From the NCBI GenBank assembly GCA_964453645.1, contig CAYVRJ010000006.1, positions 108,697 through 172,696 on the forward strand: a stretch of DNA of 64,000 nt, in the 5' to 3' direction. Positions 1-9,127 of the stretch are shown in pieces. A program made the position numbers and the translations under genes. The notes beneath the pieces were generated by a model. The model was not told the origin of the DNA and searched no databases. It saw only the letters and a list, made by a program, of their open reading frames with translations. Numbering within the stretch: the stretch's first letter is position 1; every line of letters begins with the position of its first letter. The stretch comes from CAYVRJ01 sp964453645. Its GTDB lineage: Bacteria; Bacillota; Clostridia; Christensenellales; JAWKQI01.

Positions 1-1
1 T

Positions 2-487
2 AATATCGTTGAATTACAGGGCACAGTTGGTTCGGCACCAGCTCTGGATCGCCAAAAGGGATTTGCAGATGCAATCGCCAGCAAATCAAACTACAAAGTG
101 ACCATGTCCCAAACTGGTGACTTCACCCGTTCGCTGGGTAAAGAAGTTATGGAATCATTCTTGAAGTCGGGTGAGAAGATCGACGTGCTGTATGCCCACA
201 ATGACGATATGGCACTGGGTGCAATTCAAGCCATCAAAGATGCAGGCTTAAAACCCGGCCAGGATATCATCATCATTGGTGTAGACGCTGTTAAAGCTGC
301 TTTCGAAGCAATGGTAGCTGGTGAGATGAACTGCACAGTAGAGTGCAGCCCCCTCCTCGGGCCACAATTGGTTGACAACATCAACAAGTTAATGGCTGGC
401 GAAACGCTGCCAAAGAGAACCGACACAATTGAGGGAGTATTCCCCCAAGAAGTAGCTGCAAAAGAGCTGCCCAACAGAGTATATTAA
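2..487 (+). CDS. ytfQ: Sugar ABC transporter substrate-binding protein, YtfQ-like (5'-partial)
   Basis: Only the last 161 codons are in the window; the frame is open from base 2. This is the C-terminal lobe of a periplasmic-binding-protein-type sugar receptor (Peripla_BP_4 family). Visible segments are VELQGTVGSAPALDRQKGF near the left edge, then YAHNDDMALGAIQA and IIIIGVDAVKAAFEAM, which line the ligand cleft in ribose/galactofuranose receptors. It is followed by a hairpin terminator/attenuator and then ATPase and two permease genes in the order ytfQ-ytfR-ytfT-yjfF, so it should feed ligand to that importer. In E. coli YtfQ binds galactofuranose and galactose; here the substrate is inferred by similarity only. 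The N-terminus and lipoprotein signal lie outside the window. Confidence 0.88.
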   Translation, partial: NIVELQGTVGSAPALDRQKGFADAIASKSNYKVTMSQTGDFTRSLGKEVMESFLKSGEKIDVLYAHNDDMALGAIQAIKDAGLKPGQDIIIIGVDAVKAAFEAMVAGEMNCTVECSPLLGPQLVDNINKLMAGETLPKRTDTIEGVFPQEVAAKELPNRVY

Positions 488-510
488 TTCTTCATAACAA
501 TTCTCCACGG

Positions 511-546
511 GTTGCCCACAACGAAAAATTGTGGGCAACTTTTTCT
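511..546 (+). terminator. Intrinsic terminator/attenuator between receptor and ATPase genes
   Basis: An 11-bp perfect stem (GTTGCCCACAA at 511-521 with TTGTGGGCAAC at 529-539, loop of seven) is followed at once by a run of six T. It lies between genes of one transport operon, so partial termination would give more receptor than ATPase/permease transcript. Confidence 0.8.
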
Positions 547-617
547 CAAAGTTTAAATAGTTTAAATACATACGAACCAACCGTGAGTGGCTTGAACAAA
601 AACAGAGAGGGATAGAA

Positions 618-2123
618 ATGGACGATTTAATTTTAGAGATGAGGGATATAGAGATCCTTTTTCCGGGAGTGAAAGCCCTTGATAAAGTGAATCTGTTTTT
701 AAGGAAGGGCGAGGTGCACGCATTGATGGGGGAAAACGGTGCAGGAAAATCCACCTTAATCAAGTGCCTGACCGGAGTATATAAAGAGGATGGGGGAACG
801 ATGCTCTACGGGGGCAAGGAAATCTCCTTGAGTTCACCCCAACACGCAATGCAGATCGGGATTAGTACGGTGTACCAAGAGGTCAACCTTTGCCCCAATC
901 TCACCGTTGCAGAAAACATTTTCATCGGCAGAGAACCCAAAAAGCTGGGCAGGATCGATTGGAAAACCATGAACGAACGATCCAAGTCTGCACTAAAACG
1001 CTTTAACATTGAAATTGATGTAACCCGCTCCCTGGGCAGTTATTCCGTTGCCATACAGCAGATGATCGCCATCACCAGGGCAGTGGACGTACAGGCTAAT
1101 ATTTTAATCTTGGATGAACCCACCTCCAGCTTAGACGAACAAGAGGTCAAACAATTGTTTGAGGTCATGCGCTCTTTAAAGGCCCAGGGTATGGCAATCG
1201 TGTTCATCACCCATTTCTTAGACCAGGTGTATGAAATATCCGATCGAATAACCATTCTTCGCAACGGCAAACTGGTGGGCGAATATCAGGTGCAGGAGCT
1301 ATCTAAAGTGGAACTTGTCAACAAGATGGTGGGCAAGGAGCTAGAGGATATTTCGGCTATTTCCCGCACCCTCATACCCGAGGAAGAAAAAGAACTGCTG
1401 CTTGAAGCAGATGAAATAGGCGTGAAGGGCAGTGTGGAAAACATAAGCTTAACGTTTAAAACAAAAGATATTTTGGGTTTTGCAGGGCTGTTGGGTTCGG
1501 GCAGAACCGAGGTTGCACAAATGCTCTTTGGCGCAGCAAAGTTAAACAGCGGTGCCATCAAAATGAAGGGGGAGATTGTACACCTCCACTCTCAGGCACA
1601 TGCCATTGCAAAGCGCATTGCCTTTTGCCCCGAGGACAGAAAGAGAGATGGTATTATTGGTGATTTAACCATTCGGGAAAACATCATCTTAGCACTACAA
1701 TCCCGTCAAGGTATGTGGAAATACATTTCAAAAGCAAAACAAAATGAAATCGCAGACAAATATATTAAACTATTGGGAATTGCCACACCCGATGCAGAAA
1801 AAAAGATCGGGGAGCTGTCGGGAGGCAACCAGCAAAAGGTGATCCTTGCGCGATGGCTGGCAACAGAACCCGAACTGTTAATTCTGGACGAACCCACTAG
1901 GGGTATCGACGTTGGTGCAAAGGCAGACATTATGAAACTCACCATTTCGCTGTGCGAATCGGGTATGTCGGTTGTGTTTATATCCTCAGAGTTAGAGGAA
2001 GTCATACGCTGTTCAAACAGGGTGGCTGTTATGCGGGATCGAAAGAATGTGGCGATGCTGGATGCCGAGGGTTTGGATCAGGGATCCATTATTTCAGCCA
2101 TTGCAGGAGGTGAGGTTTCATGA
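618..2123 (+). CDS. ytfR: Sugar ABC transporter ATP-binding protein, YtfR-like (two ATPase domains)
   Basis: A 501-residue double-cassette ATPase of the CUT2 (ribose/galactofuranose) class, which powers import from the cytoplasmic face. The first domain has Walker A GENGAGKST at residues 38-46 and Walker B ILILDEPTSSLDE. The second has the degenerate P-loop typical of this class (GLLGSGRTEV), a clear signature LSGGNQQKVILARW and Walker B LLILDEPTRGIDVG. The length matches RbsA/YtfR. The ATG follows GAGAGGGATAGAA. The stop overlaps the next start by ATGA, indicating translational coupling to the permeases. The ytfR name rests on the ytfQ-R-T-yjfF order; the sugar is not proven. Confidence 0.92.
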   Translation: MDDLILEMRDIEILFPGVKALDKVNLFLRKGEVHALMGENGAGKSTLIKCLTGVYKEDGGTMLYGGKEISLSSPQHAMQIGISTVYQEVNLCPNLTVAENIFIGREPKKLGRIDWKTMNERSKSALKRFNIEIDVTRSLGSYSVAIQQMIAITRAVDVQANILILDEPTSSLDEQEVKQLFEVMRSLKAQGMAIVFITHFLDQVYEISDRITILRNGKLVGEYQVQELSKVELVNKMVGKELEDISAISRTLIPEEEKELLLEADEIGVKGSVENISLTFKTKDILGFAGLLGSGRTEVAQMLFGAAKLNSGAIKMKGEIVHLHSQAHAIAKRIAFCPEDRKRDGIIGDLTIRENIILALQSRQGMWKYISKAKQNEIADKYIKLLGIATPDAEKKIGELSGGNQQKVILARWLATEPELLILDEPTRGIDVGAKADIMKLTISLCESGMSVVFISSELEEVIRCSNRVAVMRDRKNVAMLDAEGLDQGSIISAIAGGEVS

Positions 2124-3148
2124 ACGCTTTTAAGAGATTATCGGGGACGAAAGTCTTTTCTGCCCTAATCGCCCTTGTGGTCATCTTGCTGTTTAACTTA
2201 ATATTAAATCCCAACTTCTTTGGAATAACCGTTATCGAAGGCCACTTGTACGGCAGTCTCATCGATATTTTAAACCGTTCAGTGCCAATTATGCTCTTGG
2301 CGCTGGGTATGACATTTGTTATCGCTACAGGTGGCACAGACTTATCCGTTGGTGCAGTGGTGGCGGTGTCGGGTGCAGTGGCGGTATCACTCATTCGGGG
2401 GGGCACCGAGGTAGTGAACGAATTTTCGGCAATGCCCCTGATTCTTGTGATTTTAATATCCGTTGCAATTGCAACCATATTTGGTTTGGGCAACGGAACC
2501 ATGGTGGCCATATTTGGAGTACAGCCCATTGTTGCAACCCTCATACTCATGGTAGCGGGACGAGGGATTGCACAACTCATCACAAATGCACGCAACTTAA
2601 CCACCAACTTTAAGGAGTTTGCCACCCTTGGTCAGGGTTGGTTCTTGGGGCTTCCCGTTTCGGTGTTTATCGTGGCAGCAGTGGCACTCATTCTCTTTCT
2701 GCTGTCTAAGCGCACTGCGCTGGGATTGTTCGTGGAATCGGTGGGAATCAACCGCAGCGCGAGCACATATCTGGGTATCAACTCAAAGCGAATCATCCTT
2801 GGGGTATACGCCATATCGGGCTTTTGTGCAGGTGTTTCGGGACTCATCGTCAGTTCAAACATCATGTGTGCAGACGCAAACAATGCAGGTTTAAATTTTG
2901 AACTGGATGCCATTCTTGCAGTGGTCATCGGGGGCACGAGTATGGCGGGAGGAAAGTTTAGCTTGATGGGTAGTATCATTGGTGCGCTGATCATTCAGAG
3001 TTTGACCACTTCCATTTATTCCTTTAACGTTCCACCCGAAGTCACCTTAGTTGTCAAGGCTTTGGTGGTTGTGGGCGTGGTGCTGCTGCAATCCGAACCG
3101 GTGCGCAGGGCGATGGAAGCCAGAAAGGCATACGGAGGTGCGAAATGA
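2120..3148 (+). CDS. ytfT: Sugar ABC transporter permease, YtfT-like
   Basis: A 342-residue hydrophobic protein of the BPD_transp_2 family, with roughly ten membrane spans starting near residue 14. It carries the family hallmark GMTFVIATGGTDLSVGAV near residue 65 and a C-terminal VIGGTSMAGGKFSLMGSIIGA block. It should form half of the sugar channel, paired with the following permease. Its start overlaps ytfR and its stop overlaps the next gene, both by ATGA, so three genes are translated as a coupled unit. The fixed presence of two different permeases distinguishes YtfT/YjfF systems from one-permease ribose systems. Confidence 0.9.
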   Translation: MNAFKRLSGTKVFSALIALVVILLFNLILNPNFFGITVIEGHLYGSLIDILNRSVPIMLLALGMTFVIATGGTDLSVGAVVAVSGAVAVSLIRGGTEVVNEFSAMPLILVILISVAIATIFGLGNGTMVAIFGVQPIVATLILMVAGRGIAQLITNARNLTTNFKEFATLGQGWFLGLPVSVFIVAAVALILFLLSKRTALGLFVESVGINRSASTYLGINSKRIILGVYAISGFCAGVSGLIVSSNIMCADANNAGLNFELDAILAVVIGGTSMAGGKFSLMGSIIGALIIQSLTTSIYSFNVPPEVTLVVKALVVVGVVLLQSEPVRRAMEARKAYGGAK

Positions 3149-4107
3149 TTAAGAAAAAATACATTACAGTAGCTGCAACCATTCTGATTTTCATCTTAGC
3201 ATATGCAATAGGTTCCATCATGTATAAGGGTTTCTTTACCATGAGAACATTCCTAAGCTTGTTTAATGACAATGCATATCTGGGCATATCGGCTGTTGGT
3301 ATGACGTTGGTCATTTTATCGGGAGGCATCGACTTGTCGGTGGGAGCAATTGCAGCACTGAGCACCATGATCATCGCATACGGCACCGAAGAATTGGGTT
3401 TGGATCCGTTCCTTTGTATGGCAATATGTGTGGTATACGGCATACTGATCGGCACAGCTATGGGTGCTATGATTGAAAAGTTCAAGGTTCCGCCCTTTAT
3501 CGCAACACTGGCAGGAATGTTCTTTTCCAGAGGTTTGTGTTTTGTCATAAGTATACAATCCATAACCATAAACAACCCAGTGTTCAGAGAGCTTTCCTCT
3601 TGGAAGTTGAAATTGCCGGGAAACTCATACATCACTCTGAGTGTGGTGATCTTCTTGGTTGTGGTTGCGCTGGGCATATATATCACCCAGTACACAAAGT
3701 TTGGCAGAAGCATATATGCCGTGGGCGGAAACGAGCTTTCGGCCAAGCTGATGGGATTGCCTGTCTCTCGCACGAAGATAACCATATACGGGATCAACGG
3801 AGTTTGCTCAGCCCTTGCAGGCATTGCATTTGCCATGTATATGTGCAGCGGATACCCCCGGCATCTGATTGGCATGGAGTTGGATGCAATCGCATCTGTT
3901 GTAATCGGGGGAACCCTGCTCACAGGTGGATCGGGGTACGTGATTGGAACGGTGTTTGGTGTGTTGACACTGGGTTTGATCCAGACGTTTATCAACTTTA
4001 ACGGAACGTTGAGCACATGGTGGACAAAAATATTTGTGGGCGTATTGCTGCTGTTGTTCATTGGTTTGCAAAGGCTTGTGGTTTATTCCACTTCTAAGTC
4101 CAAGTAA
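3145..4107 (+). CDS. yjfF: Sugar ABC transporter permease, YjfF-like
   Basis: A 320-residue second permease of the same operon, also BPD_transp_2 family. Key segments are GMTLVILSGGIDLSVGAI near residue 53, AVGGNELSAKLMGLPV in the cytoplasmic loop and SVVIGGTLLTGGSGYVIGTVFG near residue 252. It should heterodimerise with the preceding permease. The ATG overlaps the previous stop. A strong intrinsic terminator follows 20 bp after the stop, so this is the last gene of the operon. Confidence 0.9.
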   Translation: MIKKKYITVAATILIFILAYAIGSIMYKGFFTMRTFLSLFNDNAYLGISAVGMTLVILSGGIDLSVGAIAALSTMIIAYGTEELGLDPFLCMAICVVYGILIGTAMGAMIEKFKVPPFIATLAGMFFSRGLCFVISIQSITINNPVFRELSSWKLKLPGNSYITLSVVIFLVVVALGIYITQYTKFGRSIYAVGGNELSAKLMGLPVSRTKITIYGINGVCSALAGIAFAMYMCSGYPRHLIGMELDAIASVVIGGTLLTGGSGYVIGTVFGVLTLGLIQTFINFNGTLSTWWTKIFVGVLLLLFIGLQRLVVYSTSKSK

Positions 4108-4126
4108 TCGCAATAGTATACATTCG

Positions 4127-4158
4127 AAAATCCCGGAAACACTCTGGGATTTTCTTTT
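4127..4158 (+). terminator. Intrinsic terminator of the ytf operon
   Basis: Stem AAAATCCC (4127-4134) pairs with GGGATTTT (4146-4153), followed by CTTTTATTATT. It ends the transport operon. Confidence 0.8.
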
Positions 4159-4273
4159 ATTATTCCGGCACATTAAAATATCTTAAGATGGATAAAAGTT
4201 TATACGAAAATAAATGAGGTATGCCATCATTAAGAATTAAATGATTTATAAACCCACAAGGGTTTAAATTTAG

Positions 4274-4302
4274 TTGCAAAATTCGGCAGAGCAAAGTATA
4301 AT
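4274..4302 (+). promoter_or_regulatory. Sigma-A promoter of the SNF transporter gene
   Basis: TTGCAA (4274-4279), 17-bp spacer, TATAAT (4297-4302). It predicts a transcript with a leader of about 245 nt before the start codon at 4555. Confidence 0.7.
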
Positions 4303-4554
4303 ATATGCAATTCATTCTTTTACTTTTATCGATCGTGAATTACAGGGTCATCCAATAACAAGAGCCTTCGTTATTTGGAGGGAGTTGCGTCATACATCGA
4401 GTTACCTCATGCAAGCATTGATATGCTGCAAAATTTTCAATGTCAATAACCCGGGCATCAATCACCAGAAATTATTTTTTGCCACAGTTTGTCGACTGTG
4501 ACAATATACGATGTGTTACAAAATGACACATACTATTTTTTGGAGGTAATATTT
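4303..4554 (+). other. Long untranslated leader upstream of the SNF transporter
   Basis: No gene is supported between 4108 and 4554. After the terminator and promoter, the transcribed part holds three small hairpins: CCAATAAC...GTTATTTGG (about 4349-4380), CACAGTttgtcgACTGTG (about 4483-4500) and TGTGT...ACACA (about 4513-4531), the last just before the ribosome binding site TGGAGG. The last two could gate translation. I recognise no known riboswitch or T-box motif. A 75-codon frame inside it (4274-4501) has no ribosome binding site and is not called. Confidence 0.4.
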
Positions 4555-6051
4555 ATGGGTAGAGACCGATGGAAATCAAAGAACGTCTTTATATTGGCGG
4601 CAATAGGTTCGGCGGTTGGTTTGGGTAATGCTTGGCGTTTTCCGGGCATTGCGTATCAGAACGGGGGAGGGGCATTCCTAATTCCCTACATCATCGCATT
4701 GCTAACCGCAGGCATTCCCATCTTAGCCATGGAGATATCCTTGGGTAAGAAATATCAGATGGGCGCACCCATGGCCATGGCTAAGCTCAACAAAAAATTC
4801 GAATGGATTGGCTGGGTGGGCGTTGCGACGGCGTTCTGTATCACCGCCTATTATTCGGTGGTGTTGGCATGGGTAATCGATTACACCGCCCTCTCCTTTA
4901 CTGCACCTTGGGCCACTAAGGCGGCATCCGACATCTTTTTAAATGATACGCTGCAGATTTCCAGCGGTATGTTTGATTTGGGTGGATTTAGCTGGATCGT
5001 GCTGGGTGCACTGATTGTGGGCTGGGTGGCCATTTGGTTCTGCATCCGCAACGGCGTGAAGTCGGTGGGTAAGGTGGTCAAATATACCGTAATCCTGCCG
5101 GTAATCCTGCTGATTGTTATGATTATTCGCGGAGTAACACTTCCCGGAGCGGGAGATGGCCTTGCTTACTATCTGGTACCCCAGTGGGACAAGTTGCTTG
5201 AACCCAGCGTGTGGGCAGCAGCCTATGGGCAAGTATTCTTTAGCATGAGTATTTTATTTGCAATTATGATCGCCTATGGCAGCTATTTACCCAGGGAGAC
5301 CGAAATCACAAGGGCATCCTTTACCATCGGCTTAAGTGATGCGGGCATTAGCTTTTTGGCTGGTTTTGCAGCCTTTTCCACCTTGGGATATCTGGCGTTT
5401 TCTACGGGTACGCCCGTCTCCGAAATGAGTCACACGGGTATTATGCTGGCGTTTATCACCTACCCCACTGCTCTTGGGCAGATGCCGGGTGGCATGATCT
5501 CCATCATCATCTTCTCCGTGATATTCTTTGTCATGTTGTTTACGCTGGCCATCGATTCCGCATTTTCCATTGTGGAGGCGGTTATCACTGCCTTTGTGGA
5601 CAAATTCAAATGGAACAAGAAAAAGACCACCATCTGGGTGTGTGTCATTGGTTTTTTAGCCAGTTTGATCTTTGCAACCAAGGCCGGACTCTACTTGGTG
5701 GACGTGGTGGATCACTTTGTCAACGACTTCAACCTAATTATTCTGGGTCTTTTTGAAACCATAGCCATCTGCTGGGTTTTCGGGGCTAAAAAGATGCTGG
5801 ATATGATCAATGAGAATGCAAAGTTTAAGTTTGGAAAGTGGTGGATATTTTGCGTCAAGTATCTGTGCCCCATCGTGTTCCTGCTGATCAGCGTGACTTA
5901 TTTATACACAAACATTGTCAGTCCGTACGACAACTACCCTGTGGCTAACCTAGTTGCAGGAGGGTGGGCAGTGGTCGTGCTGACCTTTGTGTTTGGTTTT
6001 GTTATGAGTGCCATTAAGTCCAAGCACAAACCCGTCACAGAAGAAGAATAG
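4555..6051 (+). CDS. Sodium-dependent transporter, SNF/NSS family
   Basis: A 498-residue polytopic membrane protein of the neurotransmitter:sodium symporter family, usually a Na+-coupled amino-acid importer in bacteria (TnaT, MhsT, LeuT relatives). The N-terminal signature is clear: SAVGLGNAWRFPGIAYQNGG at about residues 19-38, holding the unwound TM1 Na+/substrate site. About 11-12 spans follow, with SFLAGFAAFSTLGYLAF in the TM6-7 region. The start at 4555 is set by TGGAGGTAATATTT upstream and by the conserved start GRDRWKSKNVFILA; 22 extra in-frame codons upstream lie in the leader. It is monocistronic between a promoter and a terminator. Substrate unknown; tryptophan, tyrosine or a branched amino acid are family possibilities. 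Confidence 0.92.
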   Translation: MGRDRWKSKNVFILAAIGSAVGLGNAWRFPGIAYQNGGGAFLIPYIIALLTAGIPILAMEISLGKKYQMGAPMAMAKLNKKFEWIGWVGVATAFCITAYYSVVLAWVIDYTALSFTAPWATKAASDIFLNDTLQISSGMFDLGGFSWIVLGALIVGWVAIWFCIRNGVKSVGKVVKYTVILPVILLIVMIIRGVTLPGAGDGLAYYLVPQWDKLLEPSVWAAAYGQVFFSMSILFAIMIAYGSYLPRETEITRASFTIGLSDAGISFLAGFAAFSTLGYLAFSTGTPVSEMSHTGIMLAFITYPTALGQMPGGMISIIIFSVIFFVMLFTLAIDSAFSIVEAVITAFVDKFKWNKKKTTIWVCVIGFLASLIFATKAGLYLVDVVDHFVNDFNLIILGLFETIAICWVFGAKKMLDMINENAKFKFGKWWIFCVKYLCPIVFLLISVTYLYTNIVSPYDNYPVANLVAGGWAVVVLTFVFGFVMSAIKSKHKPVTEEE

Positions 6052-6065
6052 TTTGTTTTTATCAG

Positions 6066-6106
6066 AGGTTGGAATCTACACTGTGTTGGGTTCCAACCTT
6101 TTATTT
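6066..6106 (+). terminator. Intrinsic terminator of the SNF transporter gene
   Basis: Stem AGGTTGGAA (6066-6074) pairs with TTCCAACCT (6091-6099), followed by TTTATTTT. Confidence 0.75.
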
Positions 6107-6178
6107 TAGAAAATACTCACAATCGTTTGTAGTATCTTCACAAATAAACAGCAAAGCATTTCTTGTATGGAATCATTG

Positions 6179-6187
6179 TGATATACT
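6179..6187 (+). promoter_or_regulatory. Possible extended -10 promoter of the kinase gene
   Basis: TG-A-TATACT (6179-6187) is an extended -10 element 31 bp before the kinase start. No good -35 is visible. Confidence 0.4.
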
Positions 6188-6218
6188 GTGAAAAGTATGA
6201 TCATGCGGGGAGAATACC

Positions 6219-9047
6219 ATGAGTGAAGTAAACGTTGAAAAATTATGTCTGGGTTGCATGAACGAACACTCGGGTGTGTGTTCATGCGGTTTTGATGAAA
6301 ACAAGTATGTCCCTTCCGTCAACCACTTGCCCCTTAGAACCATACTCAACGGCAAGTATCTCATCGGCCGTGTGTTAGGCGAAGGCGGATTCGGCATTAC
6401 CTATATTGGAATCGACTTAAACTTAGAGATTAAAGTGGCCATCAAGGAGTATTACCCCAACGGCTTTGTGGCCCGGGATGCCACCCACTCCACGGTAAAC
6501 CCCTATGTGGGTGAACCCACTGAAATATTTGAAAAAGGCCGAGATCGGTTTATTAACGAAGCCAAGAGCTTGGCAAAGTTCCGTGCCCTGCCCGGCATTG
6601 TCACTGTGAGTGATTTCTTTATGGAAAACGGCACGGCATACATCGCTATGGAATACGTGGACGGCCAAACCATGAAGACGTATTTATTAACCCATACGTT
6701 CTCGGCAGACCAAGTGTTTGATTTGATGCAGCCGGTGATGCAGTCGCTGGCGTATGTGCACCAGTCGGGTATGATCCACCGGGATATTTCCCCCGACAAC
6801 ATTATGATTACGGGAGACGGACAGATCAAACTGTTGGATTTTGGTGCGGCAAGGGATTTTGCCGACAGCGGAAACAAGAGTTTGTCTGTTATTTTAAAAT
6901 TAGGGTATGCCCCGTCGGAGCAGTATTCCTCCAAGGGGCAGCAAGGCCCGTGGACGGATGTATATGCCCTGTGCGCCACCATGTATAAAATTATCACGGG
7001 CATTACGCCCGATGAATCCATCGACCGTGCGGAAAACGACGAACTAAAACCCCCCTCCCAGTTGGGTATTGTAATGAACCCCAAGCAGGAGGCTGCGCTG
7101 CTCAAAGGTATGGAGGTGAAGCGAACCGAACGCTTTCAATCCATAACCGAGTTGATGGAAGCGATTTATCCCCAGCGAAATGCCGAAGTGACAGTGCCGT
7201 ATGCACAAATTACACCTAAAGTAAAACCTACAGCCCAGCCAAAGAAGGTTAAACAACCGGTTGTGCAGCGTGCACCAAGACCGGCAGTTGAAAGGCCCGT
7301 AAGGCCGGTTGTGCCAAGGGAGAAGAAACCGCTGAATAAAAAGTTGATCACCGGCATTGCCTGTGGTGGGGGAGCAGTACTGCTGGCCGCAGTGATTGCG
7401 CTAACCTTACCCAAGGCAGAACCCCAAACAAATGTACCTGTAAACAACCCAGTTCAGCTAGCTGAATCAAACGATTCACCCATACTTCAAATGGAGGAAG
7501 TCAAGCAGTTGCTGGCTTTTGCCGAAAAGGGGAATTATCAGGAGATGCGAAATCTGCTGGAGAATGAAAAGGTGGTGGAGGCCCTTTCGTATGAGGAAGG
7601 AGTCAGTGAATTGGTGTATACAAATACAGAGGACGGCAACGGCTTTGGTTTATATACAGGGCCCTATGTCTATGTAGGTGAGTATAAAAATGGAAAGCGT
7701 TCCGGCCACGGTTCGTGGTTTGCAGGTTCAGATTACACCTTCGAAGGAGAATGGAAAAACGATAAACCCAACGGTGAGGGAAGCGCAGACAAAACGAATT
7801 CTCCCCCCAAAGAAAGGGAGGAGGATGTCACGTATGTAGTGTTCAGTGTCAATTCCGGTACTTTAGTGGACGGATTTTTTAACGGTGAGATGAAGATTGC
7901 ATACACACTTGAGGACGACGACTACCATGAATGGCATTTCCCAGTTGAGATGGGCAAGTATACGGGTGAAGATAAAATCATTTGCATTGACAGCAATTGT
8001 TCTACAAACATAAATATTAGCAATACTCAAGGCATTCGTGGTTTTGTACCCATTACGAATAAACCCGAAAGCACACCAAAACCAAAACCAACGCCCAGTG
8101 AAGTTAGAGCAGACGTTCCCGTCGTCCACGAATACGGCAACACAAATGGGAATATTAAAAACGGCAATGGATTTTATGCGCAAAAGGGGAATTGGGTATA
8201 TTTTGCAAATTCTTATGGATTGTGGAGGACTCAGTTGAATGGCACTGATTTGCAAAAAATCACCGAAGAAGATCACTATGTTTACTACATCAATATTTAT
8301 GGAGACTATATCATTTATTATTTTAATGAAACAGTCTATAAAATTAAAAATGACGGAACGGAAAAGCAAGCACTGTTGGAAAATAAAACGATCCGTAAAA
8401 TGTTGCTCGTGGATGACCATCTGTTTTTATCCATTGCAGGGGAAAACATGAATGAAATATATACAATGAGTGTCAACGGCGGAGAACTAAAAAAAGTTTG
8501 CAAAACAAACCGATTCAACGATACCTTTTTTGTGATAGGCAATCACGTGTACTACTACCCGCCCAATGATTATAATATACACAAAATTAAAACAGACGGA
8601 ACAGGGGTTGAAACCATTGTTGGCATTTATAATGATAATATAGATACCGACGGTGAATATTTTTACTTCGAAGATTGGGGAATCAGAAAAGCCGCTATAG
8701 ATGGTTCAAGCAACCAATATATTATAGAGGATGGATTGCGATCTTCAAGCAACGGACAAAACATGCATATCCGGCAAATCCAAGTATACGAGGGGTATGT
8801 TTATTATACAATATACGATGACTCCACCACTGATAAATATGGAAACAAATACCTGGGCGGTGCGCTGTACAGGATTGGTGTAAACGGTGGTGAAGCAAAG
8901 AAACTGAACGCAGACGTGTGTTCGGATTTATCCATTGTGGGCGAGTATATTTATTACTTTAACAGAACCAAAGACTGTGAAGAGCGAATGAAACTGGATG
9001 GATCGGAGCGCAAAACAGTGGGGTGGGATAATCCCTTTGCCAATTAG
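6219..9047 (+). CDS. Membrane Ser/Thr protein kinase with N-terminal Cys cluster, MORN repeats and C-terminal propeller-like domain
   Basis: 942 residues in several parts. Residues 10-23 carry C10, C13, C21 and C23, probably a zinc site. Residues 45-315 are a Hanks-type kinase: GEGGFGITY loop 54-62, catalytic K76, HRDISPDN 187-194, DFG 207-209, and GYAPSEQY in the activation segment. A Pro/Lys-rich linker leads to one membrane span (about 376-397). Outside are MORN-like repeats (YVGEYKNGKRSGHGSW and FEGEWKNDKPNGEG, about 486-521) and, from about residue 650, repeated Tyr/Gly/Asp-rich blades (VYYINIYGDYIIYYF and others) resembling DUF5050/beta-propeller sensors. It probably senses an extracellular or wall signal and phosphorylates cytoplasmic targets. 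No PP2C phosphatase or FHA protein is adjacent. The gene seems to stand alone. Confidence 0.85.
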   Translation: MSEVNVEKLCLGCMNEHSGVCSCGFDENKYVPSVNHLPLRTILNGKYLIGRVLGEGGFGITYIGIDLNLEIKVAIKEYYPNGFVARDATHSTVNPYVGEPTEIFEKGRDRFINEAKSLAKFRALPGIVTVSDFFMENGTAYIAMEYVDGQTMKTYLLTHTFSADQVFDLMQPVMQSLAYVHQSGMIHRDISPDNIMITGDGQIKLLDFGAARDFADSGNKSLSVILKLGYAPSEQYSSKGQQGPWTDVYALCATMYKIITGITPDESIDRAENDELKPPSQLGIVMNPKQEAALLKGMEVKRTERFQSITELMEAIYPQRNAEVTVPYAQITPKVKPTAQPKKVKQPVVQRAPRPAVERPVRPVVPREKKPLNKKLITGIACGGGAVLLAAVIALTLPKAEPQTNVPVNNPVQLAESNDSPILQMEEVKQLLAFAEKGNYQEMRNLLENEKVVEALSYEEGVSELVYTNTEDGNGFGLYTGPYVYVGEYKNGKRSGHGSWFAGSDYTFEGEWKNDKPNGEGSADKTNSPPKEREEDVTYVVFSVNSGTLVDGFFNGEMKIAYTLEDDDYHEWHFPVEMGKYTGEDKIICIDSNCSTNINISNTQGIRGFVPITNKPESTPKPKPTPSEVRADVPVVHEYGNTNGNIKNGNGFYAQKGNWVYFANSYGLWRTQLNGTDLQKITEEDHYVYYINIYGDYIIYYFNETVYKIKNDGTEKQALLENKTIRKMLLVDDHLFLSIAGENMNEIYTMSVNGGELKKVCKTNRFNDTFFVIGNHVYYYPPNDYNIHKIKTDGTGVETIVGIYNDNIDTDGEYFYFEDWGIRKAAIDGSSNQYIIEDGLRSSSNGQNMHIRQIQVYEGYVYYTIYDDSTTDKYGNKYLGGALYRIGVNGGEAKKLNADVCSDLSIVGEYIYYFNRTKDCEERMKLDGSERKTVGWDNPFAN

Positions 9048-9127
9048 AGGTTGTGTAATCTCATTCTTGCAAACAAAAAATAACCTTGACACAAGAAACT
9101 CAGCGAGTAAAAGGATTAGAAAACAAA

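Noticed and set aside
3054..4061. 335-codon frame opposite the two ytf permeases.
   Set aside because: Antisense shadow of well-supported permease genes; no ribosome binding site and no recognisable motif.
4274..4501. 75-codon open frame upstream of the SNF transporter.
   Set aside because: It begins on the promoter -35, has no ribosome binding site and shows no protein-like composition.
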